A stretch of 64,000 nt of DNA from Oscillospiraceae bacterium (GTDB taxonomy: Bacteria > Bacillota > Clostridia > Oscillospirales > Oscillospiraceae), in the NCBI GenBank assembly GCA_017516005.1, contig JAFWDU010000005.1, forward strand, positions 24,682-88,681, written 5' to 3'. Numbering within the stretch: the first letter of the stretch is position 1; every line of letters starts with the position of its first letter. The notes beneath the pieces were generated by a model. It made no database searches, had not been told where the DNA came from, and worked only from the letters and a program-made list of their open reading frames with translations. The translations under genes were made by a program, and so were the position numbers. Positions 44,181 through 52,950 of this stretch are shown here, piece by piece.

Positions 44181-44217
44181 AAGAGGCAGCTTCCATTCAA
44201 AACAGAAGCTGCCTCTT
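44181..44217 (-). terminator. Terminator of the abrB-like gene
   Basis: A 13-bp stem (44181-44193 with 44205-44217) lies about 12 bases after the abrB stop; short T-runs flank it on both strands. Confidence 0.75.
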
Positions 44218-44228
44218 TGTTGCCAGGG

Positions 44229-44471
44229 TCAGGTGGCCTTGAGCTCTTCTAAGCAGGCTGCGCACACATTTTTGCCCTTATAATGGACAATTTCCTTTGT
44301 ACTGCCGCAGAATACACAAGCGTTCTCAAACTTCTTGAGCACAATGGAAGAGCCGTCCGAGTAGATCTCCAGCGAATCCTTCTCCGCAATATCCAACGTC
44401 CGGCGCAACTCAATTGGCAAGACGATCCGGCCAAGCTCATCGACTTTACGTACAATGCCTGTTGACTTCAT
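44229..44471 (-). CDS. AbrB/SpoVT-type transition regulator with a zinc ribbon
   Basis: 80 aa: an N-terminal AbrB swapped-hairpin domain (GIVRKVDELGRIVLPIELRRTL) that binds DNA as a dimer, and a C-terminal CVFC...CAAC zinc ribbon. AbrB-like regulators repress many genes during growth. GGGGAGGAG lies upstream of the ATG. It is monocistronic with a strong consensus promoter. Confidence 0.92.
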   Translation of the reverse strand: MKSTGIVRKVDELGRIVLPIELRRTLDIAEKDSLEIYSDGSSIVLKKFENACVFCGSTKEIVHYKGKNVCAACLEELKAT

Positions 44472-44522
44472 GTGGGATCGCTCCTCCCCCGTGTCCTACA
44501 CTTTTTGCCTTCCAGCAAGTTC

Positions 44523-44551
44523 AGTATACAGAATCGACCAGGCTTTGTCAA
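44523..44551 (-). promoter_or_regulatory. Promoter of the abrB-like gene
   Basis: On the minus strand, TTGACA (44546-44551), a 17-bp spacer and TATACT (44523-44528). Confidence 0.85.
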
Positions 44552-44782
44552 TGTAAGTTTATGGATTCTATTCCACTTTTTGACTGTTTTTTCACGGTTT
44601 TTTCTTTTCTTAGTGAATAATTACAAGATTTTGGAATATTTTTCTTCTGTCATCTTTTGAAGATCCAGCGTGCTTCAGGCACGGTCATGGATACAGGAAG
44701 GCATCTGATTCGGGAACGCGGAATCACCCGGCGGATGTTTTCCGCCCATGGGCGGATATCCCGCTTAAAGCCTGAGAAATGC
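44552..44782. other. Intergenic region between abrB-like and argS promoters
   Basis: The left half is AT-rich and the right half GC-rich. No gene was seen on either strand. It holds the perfect palindrome at 44741-44756. Confidence 0.5.
44741..44756. promoter_or_regulatory. Perfect 16-bp palindrome upstream of argS
   Basis: TCCGCCCATGGGCGGA is a perfect palindrome ending 26 bases before the argS -35. It could be an operator site. No T-box signature was seen in the leader. Confidence 0.35.
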
Positions 44783-44812
44783 TTGACTTTCTGCCTGTGA
44801 GTAGGCTACAAT
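44783..44812 (+). promoter_or_regulatory. Promoter of argS
   Basis: TTGACT (44783-44788), an 18-bp spacer and TACAAT (44807-44812). A leader of about 180 bases follows with no recognisable riboswitch. Confidence 0.6.
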
Positions 44813-44999
44813 CTTGTCACACGCGCATCGTTTTCCGCGCAGCCGGATCTCCCATGGATGCGATCTGCGGATCTGCACTCCCTGTATGCTGCGGAACCGG
44901 AACGGTTTGACCGTCTTCCGCCGGCATCCCATCTGCCCCGGAAGATTCCAGAATAGGTTTGTATTTCAAACTCGAAGCTGAAAGAAAGAAGGAAATGCC

Positions 45000-46757
45000 A
45001 TGGATCGATTAGTGGAACGCATTTCAGAGAAAGTATCCGCCGCGTTTGCACAGGCGGGCTACGCCGCAGAATACGGCGATGTCAGTTTTTCCAACCGCCC
45101 GGATCTGTGCGAATTCCAGTGCAACGGCGCGATGAAAGCTGCAAAGGCTGCGCGTCAGGCACCCATTGTCATCGCACAGGCTGTCGCGGAGCGTCTTCAG
45201 GGCGAATCCATGTTTGCGCAGGTTGATGCTGCTGCACCCGGCTTCCTGAATCTGAAGCTTGCACCGGAGGCATATGCGGAATATCTGGAGCAGATGCGCA
45301 CGGCACCCCGTTTCGGAGCCTGGGAGAATCCCAGTCCGAAGAAAGTGGTCATCGACTACGGCGGGCCCAATGTGGCCAAGCCTCTGCATATCGGTCACCT
45401 TCGCTCGGCCATCATCGGCGAGAGCGTCAAGCGCATTGACCGTTTCTGCGGCGATACCGTCATCGGCGACATTCATCTCGGCGACTGGGGCCTGCAGATG
45501 GGTCTGATCATCACGGAAACCAGAGCGCGTCACCCGGAGCTTCCCTATTTTGATCCGGACTTCACCGGGGAATATCCCGCCGAACCGCCCTTTACGCTCT
45601 CGGAACTGGAGGAGATCTATCCCGCGGCCAGCGCCAAATCCAAGGTGGATGAAGCCTTTGCCGCCGCCGCTCATGACGCAACCTTTGAGCTTCAGTCCGG
45701 ACGGAGAGGCTACCGCGCTTTGTGGCAGCACATCATGAACCTGTCCATTGCGGATCTGAAGAAAAACTACGCGAATCTGGACGTCTCCTTTGATGTCTGG
45801 TATGGCGAGAGTGATGCACAGCCCTATATTGCTCCCATGCTGGAGGATCTAAAGGCAAAAGGTCTCGCCACCGTATCCGAGGACGCTCTCGTCATGGAGG
45901 TCGCTGAGGAAGGCGATACCAAGGAGATGCCGCCCTGCATCCTAGTCAAGTCCGACGGCGCCACGCTTTATGCCACCTCAGATCTTGCCACCATGGTGCA
46001 GCGTATGAAGGATTTCCAGCCGGACCGGATTCTCTATGTGGTAGACAAACGGCAGAGCCTTCACTTTGAGCAGGTTTTCCGTGCCGCCCGCAAGAGCGGC
46101 ATCGTACCGGAGCAGACGGAACTCTCCTTCCTGGGCTTCGGCACCATGAACGGTACGGACGGAAAGCCCTTCAAAACCCGCGAGGGCGGCGTCATGCGTC
46201 TGGAAACCCTGATTTCCGATATTACCGACTTCGTGCATGAGAAAGTACGGGAGAATCAGATTGTCTCCGAAGATGAGACGGAAGCCACCGCAAAGATCAT
46301 TGCAATGGCGGCGCTGAAATACGGAGACCTTCAGAATCAGCCCGGAAAGGACTACATCTTCGATATGGGCAAGTTCGCCGCGTTCGAAGGCAACACCGGC
46401 CCCTATCTTCTGTATACCATTGTCCGGATCAAGTCCATTCTCTCCCGCTACGACGGGGATCCGGATGTGCTTCCCATCCAGCCGCCGGTCGGTCCGGAGG
46501 AAAAGGATCTGATGCTCGCCCTGAGCCGCTTCTCCGACAATCTCGCGCTGGCATACCGGGACAATGCGCCAAGCACCATTGCCGCCTACCTCTATGAACT
46601 GTCCGGCGCATACAACAAGTTCTACCACGAGGTGAAAATTCTCACCGAGCCGGATGAGAACCGCAGAGCGGCGTACATTGCGCTGATCCGACTGACCCAG
46701 CGTGTTCTGGAACAGTGTATCGATCTTCTGGGTTTCTCCGCACCGGAGCGCATGTAA
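45000..46757 (+). CDS. argS: Arginyl-tRNA synthetase
   Basis: Class I synthetase of 585 aa. The N-terminal tRNA-recognition (Add-1) domain is followed by the active site with DYGGPNVAKPLHIGHLRS (HIGH at its core). In place of KMSKS it has the GTDGKPFKTREGG form seen in many ArgRS. The C-terminal anticodon-binding domain ends QRVLEQCIDLLGFSAPERM. AGAAGGAA precedes the ATG. Monocistronic, with promoter and terminator. Confidence 0.97.
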   Translation: MDRLVERISEKVSAAFAQAGYAAEYGDVSFSNRPDLCEFQCNGAMKAAKAARQAPIVIAQAVAERLQGESMFAQVDAAAPGFLNLKLAPEAYAEYLEQMRTAPRFGAWENPSPKKVVIDYGGPNVAKPLHIGHLRSAIIGESVKRIDRFCGDTVIGDIHLGDWGLQMGLIITETRARHPELPYFDPDFTGEYPAEPPFTLSELEEIYPAASAKSKVDEAFAAAAHDATFELQSGRRGYRALWQHIMNLSIADLKKNYANLDVSFDVWYGESDAQPYIAPMLEDLKAKGLATVSEDALVMEVAEEGDTKEMPPCILVKSDGATLYATSDLATMVQRMKDFQPDRILYVVDKRQSLHFEQVFRAARKSGIVPEQTELSFLGFGTMNGTDGKPFKTREGGVMRLETLISDITDFVHEKVRENQIVSEDETEATAKIIAMAALKYGDLQNQPGKDYIFDMGKFAAFEGNTGPYLLYTIVRIKSILSRYDGDPDVLPIQPPVGPEEKDLMLALSRFSDNLALAYRDNAPSTIAAYLYELSGAYNKFYHEVKILTEPDENRRAAYIALIRLTQRVLEQCIDLLGFSAPERM

Positions 46758-46768
46758 TACAGCATCTT

Positions 46769-46800
46769 CTGCGGCAGCACATAACGCTGCCGCAGTCTTT
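46769..46800 (+). terminator. Terminator of argS
   Basis: A 10-bp GC-rich stem (46769-46778 with 46786-46795) followed by TCTTTTT. Confidence 0.85.
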
Positions 46801-46835
46801 TTCCAACATCTGCCCACTGTCAATCGGGAGGTCTC

Positions 46836-47735
46836 ATGGATTCCATCACTTTTTTCCCTGTTTCCGAGCCACTGCTCCTTGGAGCAGCACGTCTGACGCT
46901 CGCTCTGCACTGGAGAGGAAGTTGGCTTCTATGCCGGGAGCCAGAAGGCTGGGCTTTTCTTTCCGAAGAAGCAAAGTCGGGTTTTCTTTCTCAAGCTGCC
47001 GATGAACTGCTGCAAAGCGTATCGGAAGGCAGCACAGCCGTTCAGGCCGTGACCGCCTATGTGGAGGACGGGATGCCTGGGATTCTCTTCTACGCTGCAC
47101 TGTCGGATTCCGCAGCCTATTCCGGTGACTTATCCCCTTTTCCCACGCTTCCCGACCAGCTTGCCAGGCCGGATGTCGAGCCGCTGCTCTTCCAGCGGGT
47201 GCAGTGGCATCTGAACCTTATCTCCAGCCCCGATGAATTGTGGGATGTCTATGACGCAAACCGCCGCCGTACCGGACGGACTATGCGGCGCGCAGACCCC
47301 ATTGCGCCGGGTGATTATCATCTGGTGGTTCACTGCTGGCTTCAGCGTCCTGACGGAAGGTATCTGCTCACACAGCGTGCACCGAATAAAGGCTACCCGC
47401 TTCTGTGGGAATGCACCGGCGGATCTGCTCTGGCCGGAGAGGACTCCTTGGATGCGGTCATCCGGGAAATCCGGGAGGAGACAGGCCTCGTCGCGGATCC
47501 TGGCAGCGCCAGGCTCGGCCACACCATTCAAAGAGACAGCCACTTCCTGGATCTGTGGCATGTCTGTCAGGAGTGGGATCTGTCCTGCCTGCATCTTCAG
47601 CCGGGAGAAACCGTCGATGCAAGGTGGGTTACTATGGAGGAGCTTCTGAATCTGCGCGCTTCCGGCGAGCTGGTCCCCTACGACTATTTCGATGAACTCC
47701 TCTCCATCGGTTTTTTCCATTTCAAGCAGGGGTGA
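46836..47735 (+). CDS. Nudix hydrolase with a degenerate N-terminal Nudix-like half
   Basis: 299 aa. The C-terminal half carries a complete Nudix box, Gly196 to Leu218 (G-x5-E-x7-REIREETGL), needed for metal-dependent hydrolysis of nucleoside diphosphate derivatives. The region RADPIAPGDYHLVVHCW before it is typical of the IDI/YfcD-type branch. The N-terminal 125 residues look like a second Nudix fold without the box, ending in LLFQRVQWHLN. GGGAGG lies ahead of the ATG. Substrate unknown. No further gene shares its direction closely except the export protein, which has its own promoter. Confidence 0.85.
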   Translation: MDSITFFPVSEPLLLGAARLTLALHWRGSWLLCREPEGWAFLSEEAKSGFLSQAADELLQSVSEGSTAVQAVTAYVEDGMPGILFYAALSDSAAYSGDLSPFPTLPDQLARPDVEPLLFQRVQWHLNLISSPDELWDVYDANRRRTGRTMRRADPIAPGDYHLVVHCWLQRPDGRYLLTQRAPNKGYPLLWECTGGSALAGEDSLDAVIREIREETGLVADPGSARLGHTIQRDSHFLDLWHVCQEWDLSCLHLQPGETVDARWVTMEELLNLRASGELVPYDYFDELLSIGFFHFKQG

Positions 47736-47754
47736 TTCCTGTGCGGTCTGTTGT

Positions 47755-47783
47755 TTGACACTGCTCAGCATCCATGATATGAT
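47755..47783 (+). promoter_or_regulatory. Promoter of the small export protein gene
   Basis: TTGACA (47755-47760), a 17-bp spacer and TATGAT (47778-47783). Confidence 0.75.
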
Positions 47784-47824
47784 GTCATGGATTACTGACT
47801 GAACATCCTAATTGGTGGAATACT

Positions 47825-48301
47825 ATGCTGAAGAGTTATCTCATGACACTCCTGATCGCGATGGTTCCCGTTGTGGAACTGCGCGGTGCAATTCCATACG
47901 GCACACTGATCTGCGATCCTCCTGTTCCCCTTCTGCAGACCTACCTGCTTGCGATCATCGGAAACCTGATTCCCGTGCCTTTCATTTTCCGCTTCGCCCG
48001 GGGATTTCTCGAGTGGGGTTCCAGAAAAAGGCTCATTGGTAGCTTCTGCTCCTGGTGTCTCCGGAAAGGCCATCATGCGGGCGTGCGGCTGACAGAGAAA
48101 TCCAGCCGAGGTTTGTATTTCGCTCTTCTGCTTTTTGTCGCGATTCCGATTCCTGGAACCGGAGCCTGGACAGGCACTCTTGGCGCCTCCTTCCTGGATA
48201 TGAATTTCAAGCGGAGCATCTTAGCGGTCACCCTCGGCGTCATCCTGTCCGGCCTCATCATTGCCGGTCTGAGTGCGGTCGGCATCAACATTCTCCGATA
48301 A
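47825..48301 (+). CDS. COG2426-type small multidrug export family protein
   Basis: 158 aa with four or more membrane segments. The blocks VPVVELRGAIPYG near the start and FVAIPIPGTGAWTGTL are diagnostic of the COG2426 family, related to DedA-like membrane proteins. The export function is an old annotation, not demonstrated for the family in general. Monocistronic with its own promoter and terminator. Confidence 0.85.
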   Translation: MLKSYLMTLLIAMVPVVELRGAIPYGTLICDPPVPLLQTYLLAIIGNLIPVPFIFRFARGFLEWGSRKRLIGSFCSWCLRKGHHAGVRLTEKSSRGLYFALLLFVAIPIPGTGAWTGTLGASFLDMNFKRSILAVTLGVILSGLIIAGLSAVGINILR

Positions 48302-48308
48302 AGAACCG

Positions 48309-48357
48309 AAAAATGACCACTCCCCATTCGGCAGATCCGAAGGGAGTGGTCATTTTT
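48309..48357. terminator. Bidirectional terminator
   Basis: A 16-base arm (48309-48324, AAAAATGACCACTCCC) pairs with 48342-48357, giving T-runs on both strands for the convergent genes. Confidence 0.85.
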
Positions 48358-48406
48358 CATGCCCGGCAGTGAAAAGCCGGCGGTTTGAGTTCAAACTGGA
48401 ATGCGG

Positions 48407-48925
48407 TCAGGAGACCGTCTTGTCCCGTTCGCTGAGCTGCTCGAGCAGCGTGGTTTCCGTGTCGATCAGGGACGATCTGTTCTTTTTCGGTTTCACGGAA
48501 ACCTCATACCGGTTGATCCCCACGGGCTCCTGCTCAATCTGAACCGCGTAGTCGAAGGAGAAGCTTCCTCCGTCCTCATGGAGATCGGATTCCACATGAC
48601 TTGCCTGCACCCCGACAAGGAGCGCGCCGAATCCCATATCATAGAGGGATTCGTTCAGTTTGCCAACCTCAAAGACCATGGTGGAATCGAGGCTGCCCTC
48701 TCTGCGGAGCGTGATCCGGTCCTTCTCCACTTCGAAGGTGGTATGGACGCCCTCCATACCGGTCACTTCACTCTCCACATAGGATACCGTATATTCCCCG
48801 TTTTTTGAAGAGAACGTGCCGCCGGTCAGCAGTTCCACAGTCTGCGGCTCATTGCCGTGCATGGTCTGTGTTCCGCGGATTGAGATCAGCACTTCCTGTT
48901 CTCTTTTATCTCTGTTATCTCTCAT
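48407..48925 (-). CDS. DUF1934 (YwiB-like) beta-barrel protein
   Basis: 172 aa, lipocalin-like DUF1934 family: QEVLISIRGTQ at the start, GEYTVSYVESEVTGMEG, and FGALLVGVQASHVESDL. Function unknown. ATGs at 48931 and 48925 are both possible; 48925 has better spacing to AAGGAAG. In B. subtilis YwiB precedes argS; here it follows murI by 11 bases, so the ddl-murI-DUF1934 genes form one operon. Confidence 0.85.
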   Translation of the reverse strand: MRDNRDKREQEVLISIRGTQTMHGNEPQTVELLTGGTFSSKNGEYTVSYVESEVTGMEGVHTTFEVEKDRITLRREGSLDSTMVFEVGKLNESLYDMGFGALLVGVQASHVESDLHEDGGSFSFDYAVQIEQEPVGINRYEVSVKPKKNRSSLIDTETTLLEQLSERDKTVS

Positions 48926-48936
48926 TGTCATCTTCC

Positions 48937-49749
48937 TTAAAACTGTCCGATTTCCACCTGTTCCACTGTTCCGTCCAGTTCCCTTCCCAGGAATCCTTTT
49001 GCCAGTCCGGCAAAGCTGTCAGGCGCATCTGAAACATAGTAACGGTATTCCCCTCTGTGTGCCGGAGCGGAGAGAAGATCTTCGGATTCCAGATAGCGTA
49101 CCAGAGACTCGGCCGCTTCCGCGCCGGAATTAATGAGCTTTGTCGTTTTCCCCATAAAATTCCCGATTACCTGACTGAGCAGAGGATAATGGGTGCAGCC
49201 GAGAATCAGGGTATCACAGTTCCAGTCGCGCAGCGGAGACAGATATTCCTCCACCACAAGTTCCAAAACCGGATCCCCCGGCTCCGTCCGTCCGTTTTCC
49301 ACCAACGGGACAAACAGAGGGCACGCCTGTTTCTTCAGAACCGCATCCGGACGGAGCGCCTGCAGAATGGGCTCATAGACGCCGGACCGGATTGTGGTTT
49401 CCGTCGCAATCAGGCCAATCTTGCCGGAAACGGTTGCTGCCGCCGCCGCCCTGGCGGCCGACTCCACGACGCCAAGAATCGGTACATCAAACTCCGGTGC
49501 CACTGCTGCGCGAACCGTGTCGGCGCTGTTGCAGGCGACCACGATCGCTTTGGGGTCAAACTGTAAGAGGAAGCGGATATCCTGTCTTGCGTACTTCATC
49601 AGGGTCTGCCTGGACTTTGTTCCGTAGGGGACGCGCCCGGTATCACCGAAATAAATGATATCCTCTCCCGGCAGCTGTTTGCGCAGCTCCCGGACTGTGG
49701 TCAGGCCGCCCATACCGGAGTCAAAAACACCGATGGGACGATTATCCAT
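48937..49749 (-). CDS. murI: Glutamate racemase MurI
   Basis: Makes D-glutamate for peptidoglycan. The 270-aa product starts RPIGVFDSGMGGLTTV and has the two catalytic cysteines in VACNSADT and LGCTHYPLL. The start at 49749 is chosen because GGAGG is just upstream; longer in-frame extensions would run through the ddl gene. It overlaps the end of ddl by 8 bases, so if ddl translation stops early at the amber codon, murI translation may rely on its own site. Confidence 0.96.
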   Translation of the reverse strand: MDNRPIGVFDSGMGGLTTVRELRKQLPGEDIIYFGDTGRVPYGTKSRQTLMKYARQDIRFLLQFDPKAIVVACNSADTVRAAVAPEFDVPILGVVESAARAAAAATVSGKIGLIATETTIRSGVYEPILQALRPDAVLKKQACPLFVPLVENGRTEPGDPVLELVVEEYLSPLRDWNCDTLILGCTHYPLLSQVIGNFMGKTTKLINSGAEAAESLVRYLESEDLLSAPAHRGEYRYYVSDAPDSFAGLAKGFLGRELDGTVEQVEIGQF

Positions 49750-50812
49750 GATGATCCTCCAGTGCCAGATCCACCAGACGGTCCAGCAGATCCGCATAGG
49801 CAACGCCGGATGCCTCCATGAGTTTCGGATACATGGATATGGATGTGAAGCCAGGCAGGGTATTGATTTCATTGAAGACGACTTCTTCATCCGCATGAGT
49901 CACAAAGAAGTCCACACGGGAAAGGCCGCGGCACCCAAGCGCCAGATAGACCTTCTTGGCTGTCTCCCTCACCCGCTCTGAAGCCGCTTCCGAAATTCTT
50001 CCCGGAATATAGAGGACGGCGATATCCGTCAGATACTTGGTATCGTAATCATAAAAGTCTGCGCCGGCATCAATTTCGCCGCAGACGGACGCAAAAGGAT
50101 CCTCATTGCCCAGAACCGCGCACTCGATTTCCCTGCCGTCGATAAACTCCTCCACAAGCACCTTCTGATCGTACAGGAAAGCTGCATGCAGAGCATCGAG
50201 AAGCTGCTACGCGCTGCGTACCTTGCTGACGCCGACCGAGGAACCCGTTCCTGCGGGCTTGACAAACATGGGATAGGCAAAGCGCCGCTCCAGGCGGGCA
50301 ATCACGTCACCGGAATACACCATGTCACGGCTGGTGACCAGCTCCCAGGCTGCCTGCCGAACACCGGCATGATCCACAACGAGCTTTGTGAGGCTCTTGT
50401 CCATAGAGGTCGCGGAAGCTGCAATTCCTGCTCCGATGCAGGGAATTCCGGCAAGCTGCGCCAGGCCCTGAATGGAACCGTCCTCCCCGTTCTCACCATG
50501 AAGCACCGGGAAAATCACGTCAACCGGTTCCCTGACCACGCCTTCCGCGGTCTGAATCACCAGTCCCTCACCGCGGACCGGTGAAAGATAGGCCGGACAT
50601 ACAGAGGGATCCTCACGCCAGGTATTGTTCGGAAGCAGAGAATAATCTCTCGACCCGAAATAGAACCACTGTCCTTCTTTTGTGATGCCGACGGGGAAAA
50701 CATGGTAGCGCTCTCTTCTGAGCGTTGACAGAATGGACTCTGCCGACCGCAGAGAAACCTCATGCTCCGGTGAAACGCCGCCGAAAAGCACAAGAAGACG
50801 AATGCTGTTCAA
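49742..50812 (-). pseudogene. ddl: D-alanine-D-alanine ligase interrupted by an in-frame TAG
   Basis: ATP-grasp ligase that makes D-Ala-D-Ala for MurF. The frame is open except for one amber codon at 50207-50209 (codon 202). Upstream it reads LFGGVSPEHEVSLRSA, PVLHGENGEDGSIQG, then VKPAGTGSSVGVSKVRSA; directly after TAG, in the same frame, it continues QLLDALHAAFLYDQKVLVEEFIDGREIE and NEINTLPGFTSIS. The remaining 356-codon frame is complete and well conserved, so the mutation is recent, a base error, or suppressed. It has a TTG start with AAGGAG upstream. Confidence 0.85.
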
Positions 50813-50839
50813 GGAAACCCTCTCCTTTCATCGCCGTAT

Positions 50840-50868
50840 ACTATATTCGAAAACACGCTGTTGTACAA
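50840..50868 (-). promoter_or_regulatory. Promoter of the ddl-murI operon
   Basis: On the minus strand, TTGTAC (50863-50868), a 17-bp spacer and TATAGT (50840-50845). Confidence 0.65.
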
Positions 50869-51045
50869 GTCTTATTTTTCACAATTTTACCTCAGTAACA
50901 GGGGCTTTTTCGCACATTACGTCCGCAAATGCCGGATTCTCTGTCTATGGCTGCTCACGTTCGCATTCTCTCAGGGTCCTAACGTAATTTCCGGTAGAAA
51001 AACCACCTGCAAGGGTATATAATCATCTATGGAAGGTGATCCCAC

Positions 51046-51456
51046 ATGAACATAGAACTTACAAACAAGGAATTCCGGCGATTGCTGGATCTTGTATATA
51101 TCGGAAACTGGATTCTCAATTCCACTCGCGGAGATGACCGCTTTCATGACTACGACGAAGTGGAAAGCAAGCTCTTCGCCCTGTGCCGTACAGTCGGCAT
51201 GCCGGAACTGGCTGAACGCTGGAACAACACCATCATTCCCTCCCGCGCCTACGCCGAAGGCGGCATTCACGAAGCGATCATGGACTATGAGGACACGGTT
51301 TTCTTTGAGATTCTCGCTGAGGAACTTGCACGGCGCGACATGGATTATGAACCCATCAGCCAGGAAAACTATGAGGAACTCTGCAGCAGAATGGATGACT
51401 ACATCACAGAGTTTGAGGCAAACGGAACCGACAATCTGATTCTTGAACACGAATAA
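51046..51456 (+). CDS. Conserved hypothetical acidic protein
   Basis: 136 aa, soluble, rich in Glu, Asp and Tyr, with predicted helices (FRRLLDLVYIGNWILNS, VFFEILAEELARRDMD). I do not recognise the family. GGAAGGTGATC lies ahead of the ATG, a TATAAT sits at 51018-51023 without a good -35, and a strong terminator follows. It is therefore a monocistronic gene of unknown function. Confidence 0.75.
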   Translation: MNIELTNKEFRRLLDLVYIGNWILNSTRGDDRFHDYDEVESKLFALCRTVGMPELAERWNNTIIPSRAYAEGGIHEAIMDYEDTVFFEILAEELARRDMDYEPISQENYEELCSRMDDYITEFEANGTDNLILEHE

Positions 51457-51460
51457 GCAT

Positions 51461-51494
51461 GAATACAATGAACCGGATCCGGTTCATTGTATTC
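51461..51494 (+). terminator. Terminator of the 51046 gene
   Basis: A perfect 34-base palindrome with no loop bases between the arms, followed by GTCTTTT. Confidence 0.75.
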
Positions 51495-51699
51495 GTCTTT
51501 TATAGGGAAAATTCATCCATTCCGCGGAAACTGTTTCGAAAGCCTGTCCGTCTGTCAGAGCAGCAAAGAAACCGTTTCTGATTGCGGGAGAAATGTCGCA
51601 TTCGTGTTTCAGCATTAAATATTTCGAATTCCCTGTTTCGTTTTCGTTCCAATTTTCGTCTTATAGTATGAAAGGGCTCAGGAAAAGAGGTGACAACAG

Positions 51700-52254
51700 A
51701 TGCGGAAAGCAAGCAAAGCCGGCAGCACGCTGGACGAAAAATTCTATGAGGATCTGATTCAGAAACACTCCCGACTCATGTATTTCACCGCGGAGAAGTA
51801 CCGGGTGGAAGGCGTTGATTCCGGAGATGTCGTACAGGAGGCGCTTCTGAGTCTGCTTAAAGGCGACCGGGAAACACTGTTAAAGTCATTTTCGGAAGAA
51901 ACGCTCGTGAGCTATATCTACTACACCGTACGAAACGCCGCATTCTCCCTGAACCGGAAGCAGGCGAAGTATTCCCAGGCGGAACTCCCCCTGGAAGAAC
52001 AGGCGCTGGAAGAGCTCCAGGATCCCCATTCCTGGGTCTCACAATCGGAACTCCATATTGTTCTGGACTCCATTCTGGATGTTCTTCCCGAAAATGACCG
52101 GCTTCTTCTGACATACAAATATCGTCTGGATTATTCCAATGAGGAAATTGCCGCTTTATTCGGGTGGAAGAAGGAAAGCGTCCGCACGATGTTGTCACGG
52201 GCAAGGCAAAGAGCTATGACGATTATGAACGACAGAGGTGTGAAATTGGAATGA
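51700..52254 (+). CDS. ECF-like sigma factor, second of the window
   Basis: 184 aa. Region 2: LIQKHSRLMYFTAEKYR then DVVQEALLSLLKG. Region 4: LPENDRLLLTYKYRLDYSNEEIAALF and SVRTMLSRARQRAM. Unlike the 22922 sigma factor it has an acidic interdomain linker. GAGGTGACAACAG precedes the ATG. It overlaps the next gene by 4 bases (ATGA). It is probably the regulator of the array that follows. Confidence 0.88.
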   Translation: MRKASKAGSTLDEKFYEDLIQKHSRLMYFTAEKYRVEGVDSGDVVQEALLSLLKGDRETLLKSFSEETLVSYIYYTVRNAAFSLNRKQAKYSQAELPLEEQALEELQDPHSWVSQSELHIVLDSILDVLPENDRLLLTYKYRLDYSNEEIAALFGWKKESVRTMLSRARQRAMTIMNDRGVKLE

Positions 52255-52820
52255 CTCGCAGAGAAGAAATGAGAGAACAGTATGAAGACAGCCTCTTCAG
52301 ACAGTTATTTGAAGAGGCCGCTTCCGCAAAAGGAAAAGAGCTATTGTCGGAAAATGAGCGGCTTCAGGAGGATCCGACACTGACCACTCCTCCTGAACTG
52401 GAGAAGATGTGCCTGAATACCATTCATAAGGCAGGCAGAAACAGGAGACGGAAAAAACGTCTGTGCATCTACCTGGCTGTGCTGTGCATCCTGGCGTTCA
52501 TATTTGTTTGGCATCTGAGCAGGCCGGAGGCGTTTCAGGTCCTGGAGGACGGCACCATCTATTTCAGTCATTATTCTGAAACCGGCACGGCAGTCGCGGA
52601 ACTGGACGCCGGGAAGCATCCGATCCAGATCAACGTAGATCATGGCGAGATTGATCTGCTCATCGAGCAGGACGGCATGCAGATCCTCGAGGGAACATTC
52701 TCCGGCAAAAACAGCTTCCCCATACAGGTCCCGAAGGACGGAGAAATCTCAATCACGATCACTGGCAGGAATGCAAGCGGAAAGGTACACTATCTAATCC
52801 GAGGTCTGTGTCTGTCATAG
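52251..52820 (+). CDS. Membrane protein coupled to the second sigma factor, putative anti-sigma factor
   Basis: 189 aa: a cytoplasmic acidic/helical N-terminus (1-62), a strongly basic stretch, one membrane segment (71-89) and a small beta-rich outer domain. No zinc motif. Its role is inferred from overlap with the sigma gene. Its last 11 bases are part of a 141-base segment repeated before the third paralog (55355-55495). It ends in TAG. Confidence 0.7.
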   Translation: MTRREEMREQYEDSLFRQLFEEAASAKGKELLSENERLQEDPTLTTPPELEKMCLNTIHKAGRNRRRKKRLCIYLAVLCILAFIFVWHLSRPEAFQVLEDGTIYFSHYSETGTAVAELDAGKHPIQINVDHGEIDLLIEQDGMQILEGTFSGKNSFPIQVPKDGEISITITGRNASGKVHYLIRGLCLS

Positions 52821-52950
52821 GCCAGCGGCCGCGGCTTTGAAAGAAGGGCAATGAATGAAAAAGCAAATCATGAAGAAGCATTTCATCCGCATGGTCATCA
52901 CTCTCTTCGTCTTGGCTGTTTCATCCTTTCCCGCATACTGTGATATGATC
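52810..52950 (+). repeat. 141-base repeat, copy A
   Basis: Runs from the last bases of the anti-sigma-like gene through the ribosome binding site and signal sequence of the first paralog. It aligns without gaps, though not identically, to 55355-55495. It marks one edge of a tandem duplication. Confidence 0.8.

Noticed and set aside
44813..44999. A T-box or other riboswitch in the argS leader
   Set aside because: No conserved T-box core or antiterminator was found, and there is no terminator between leader and gene.
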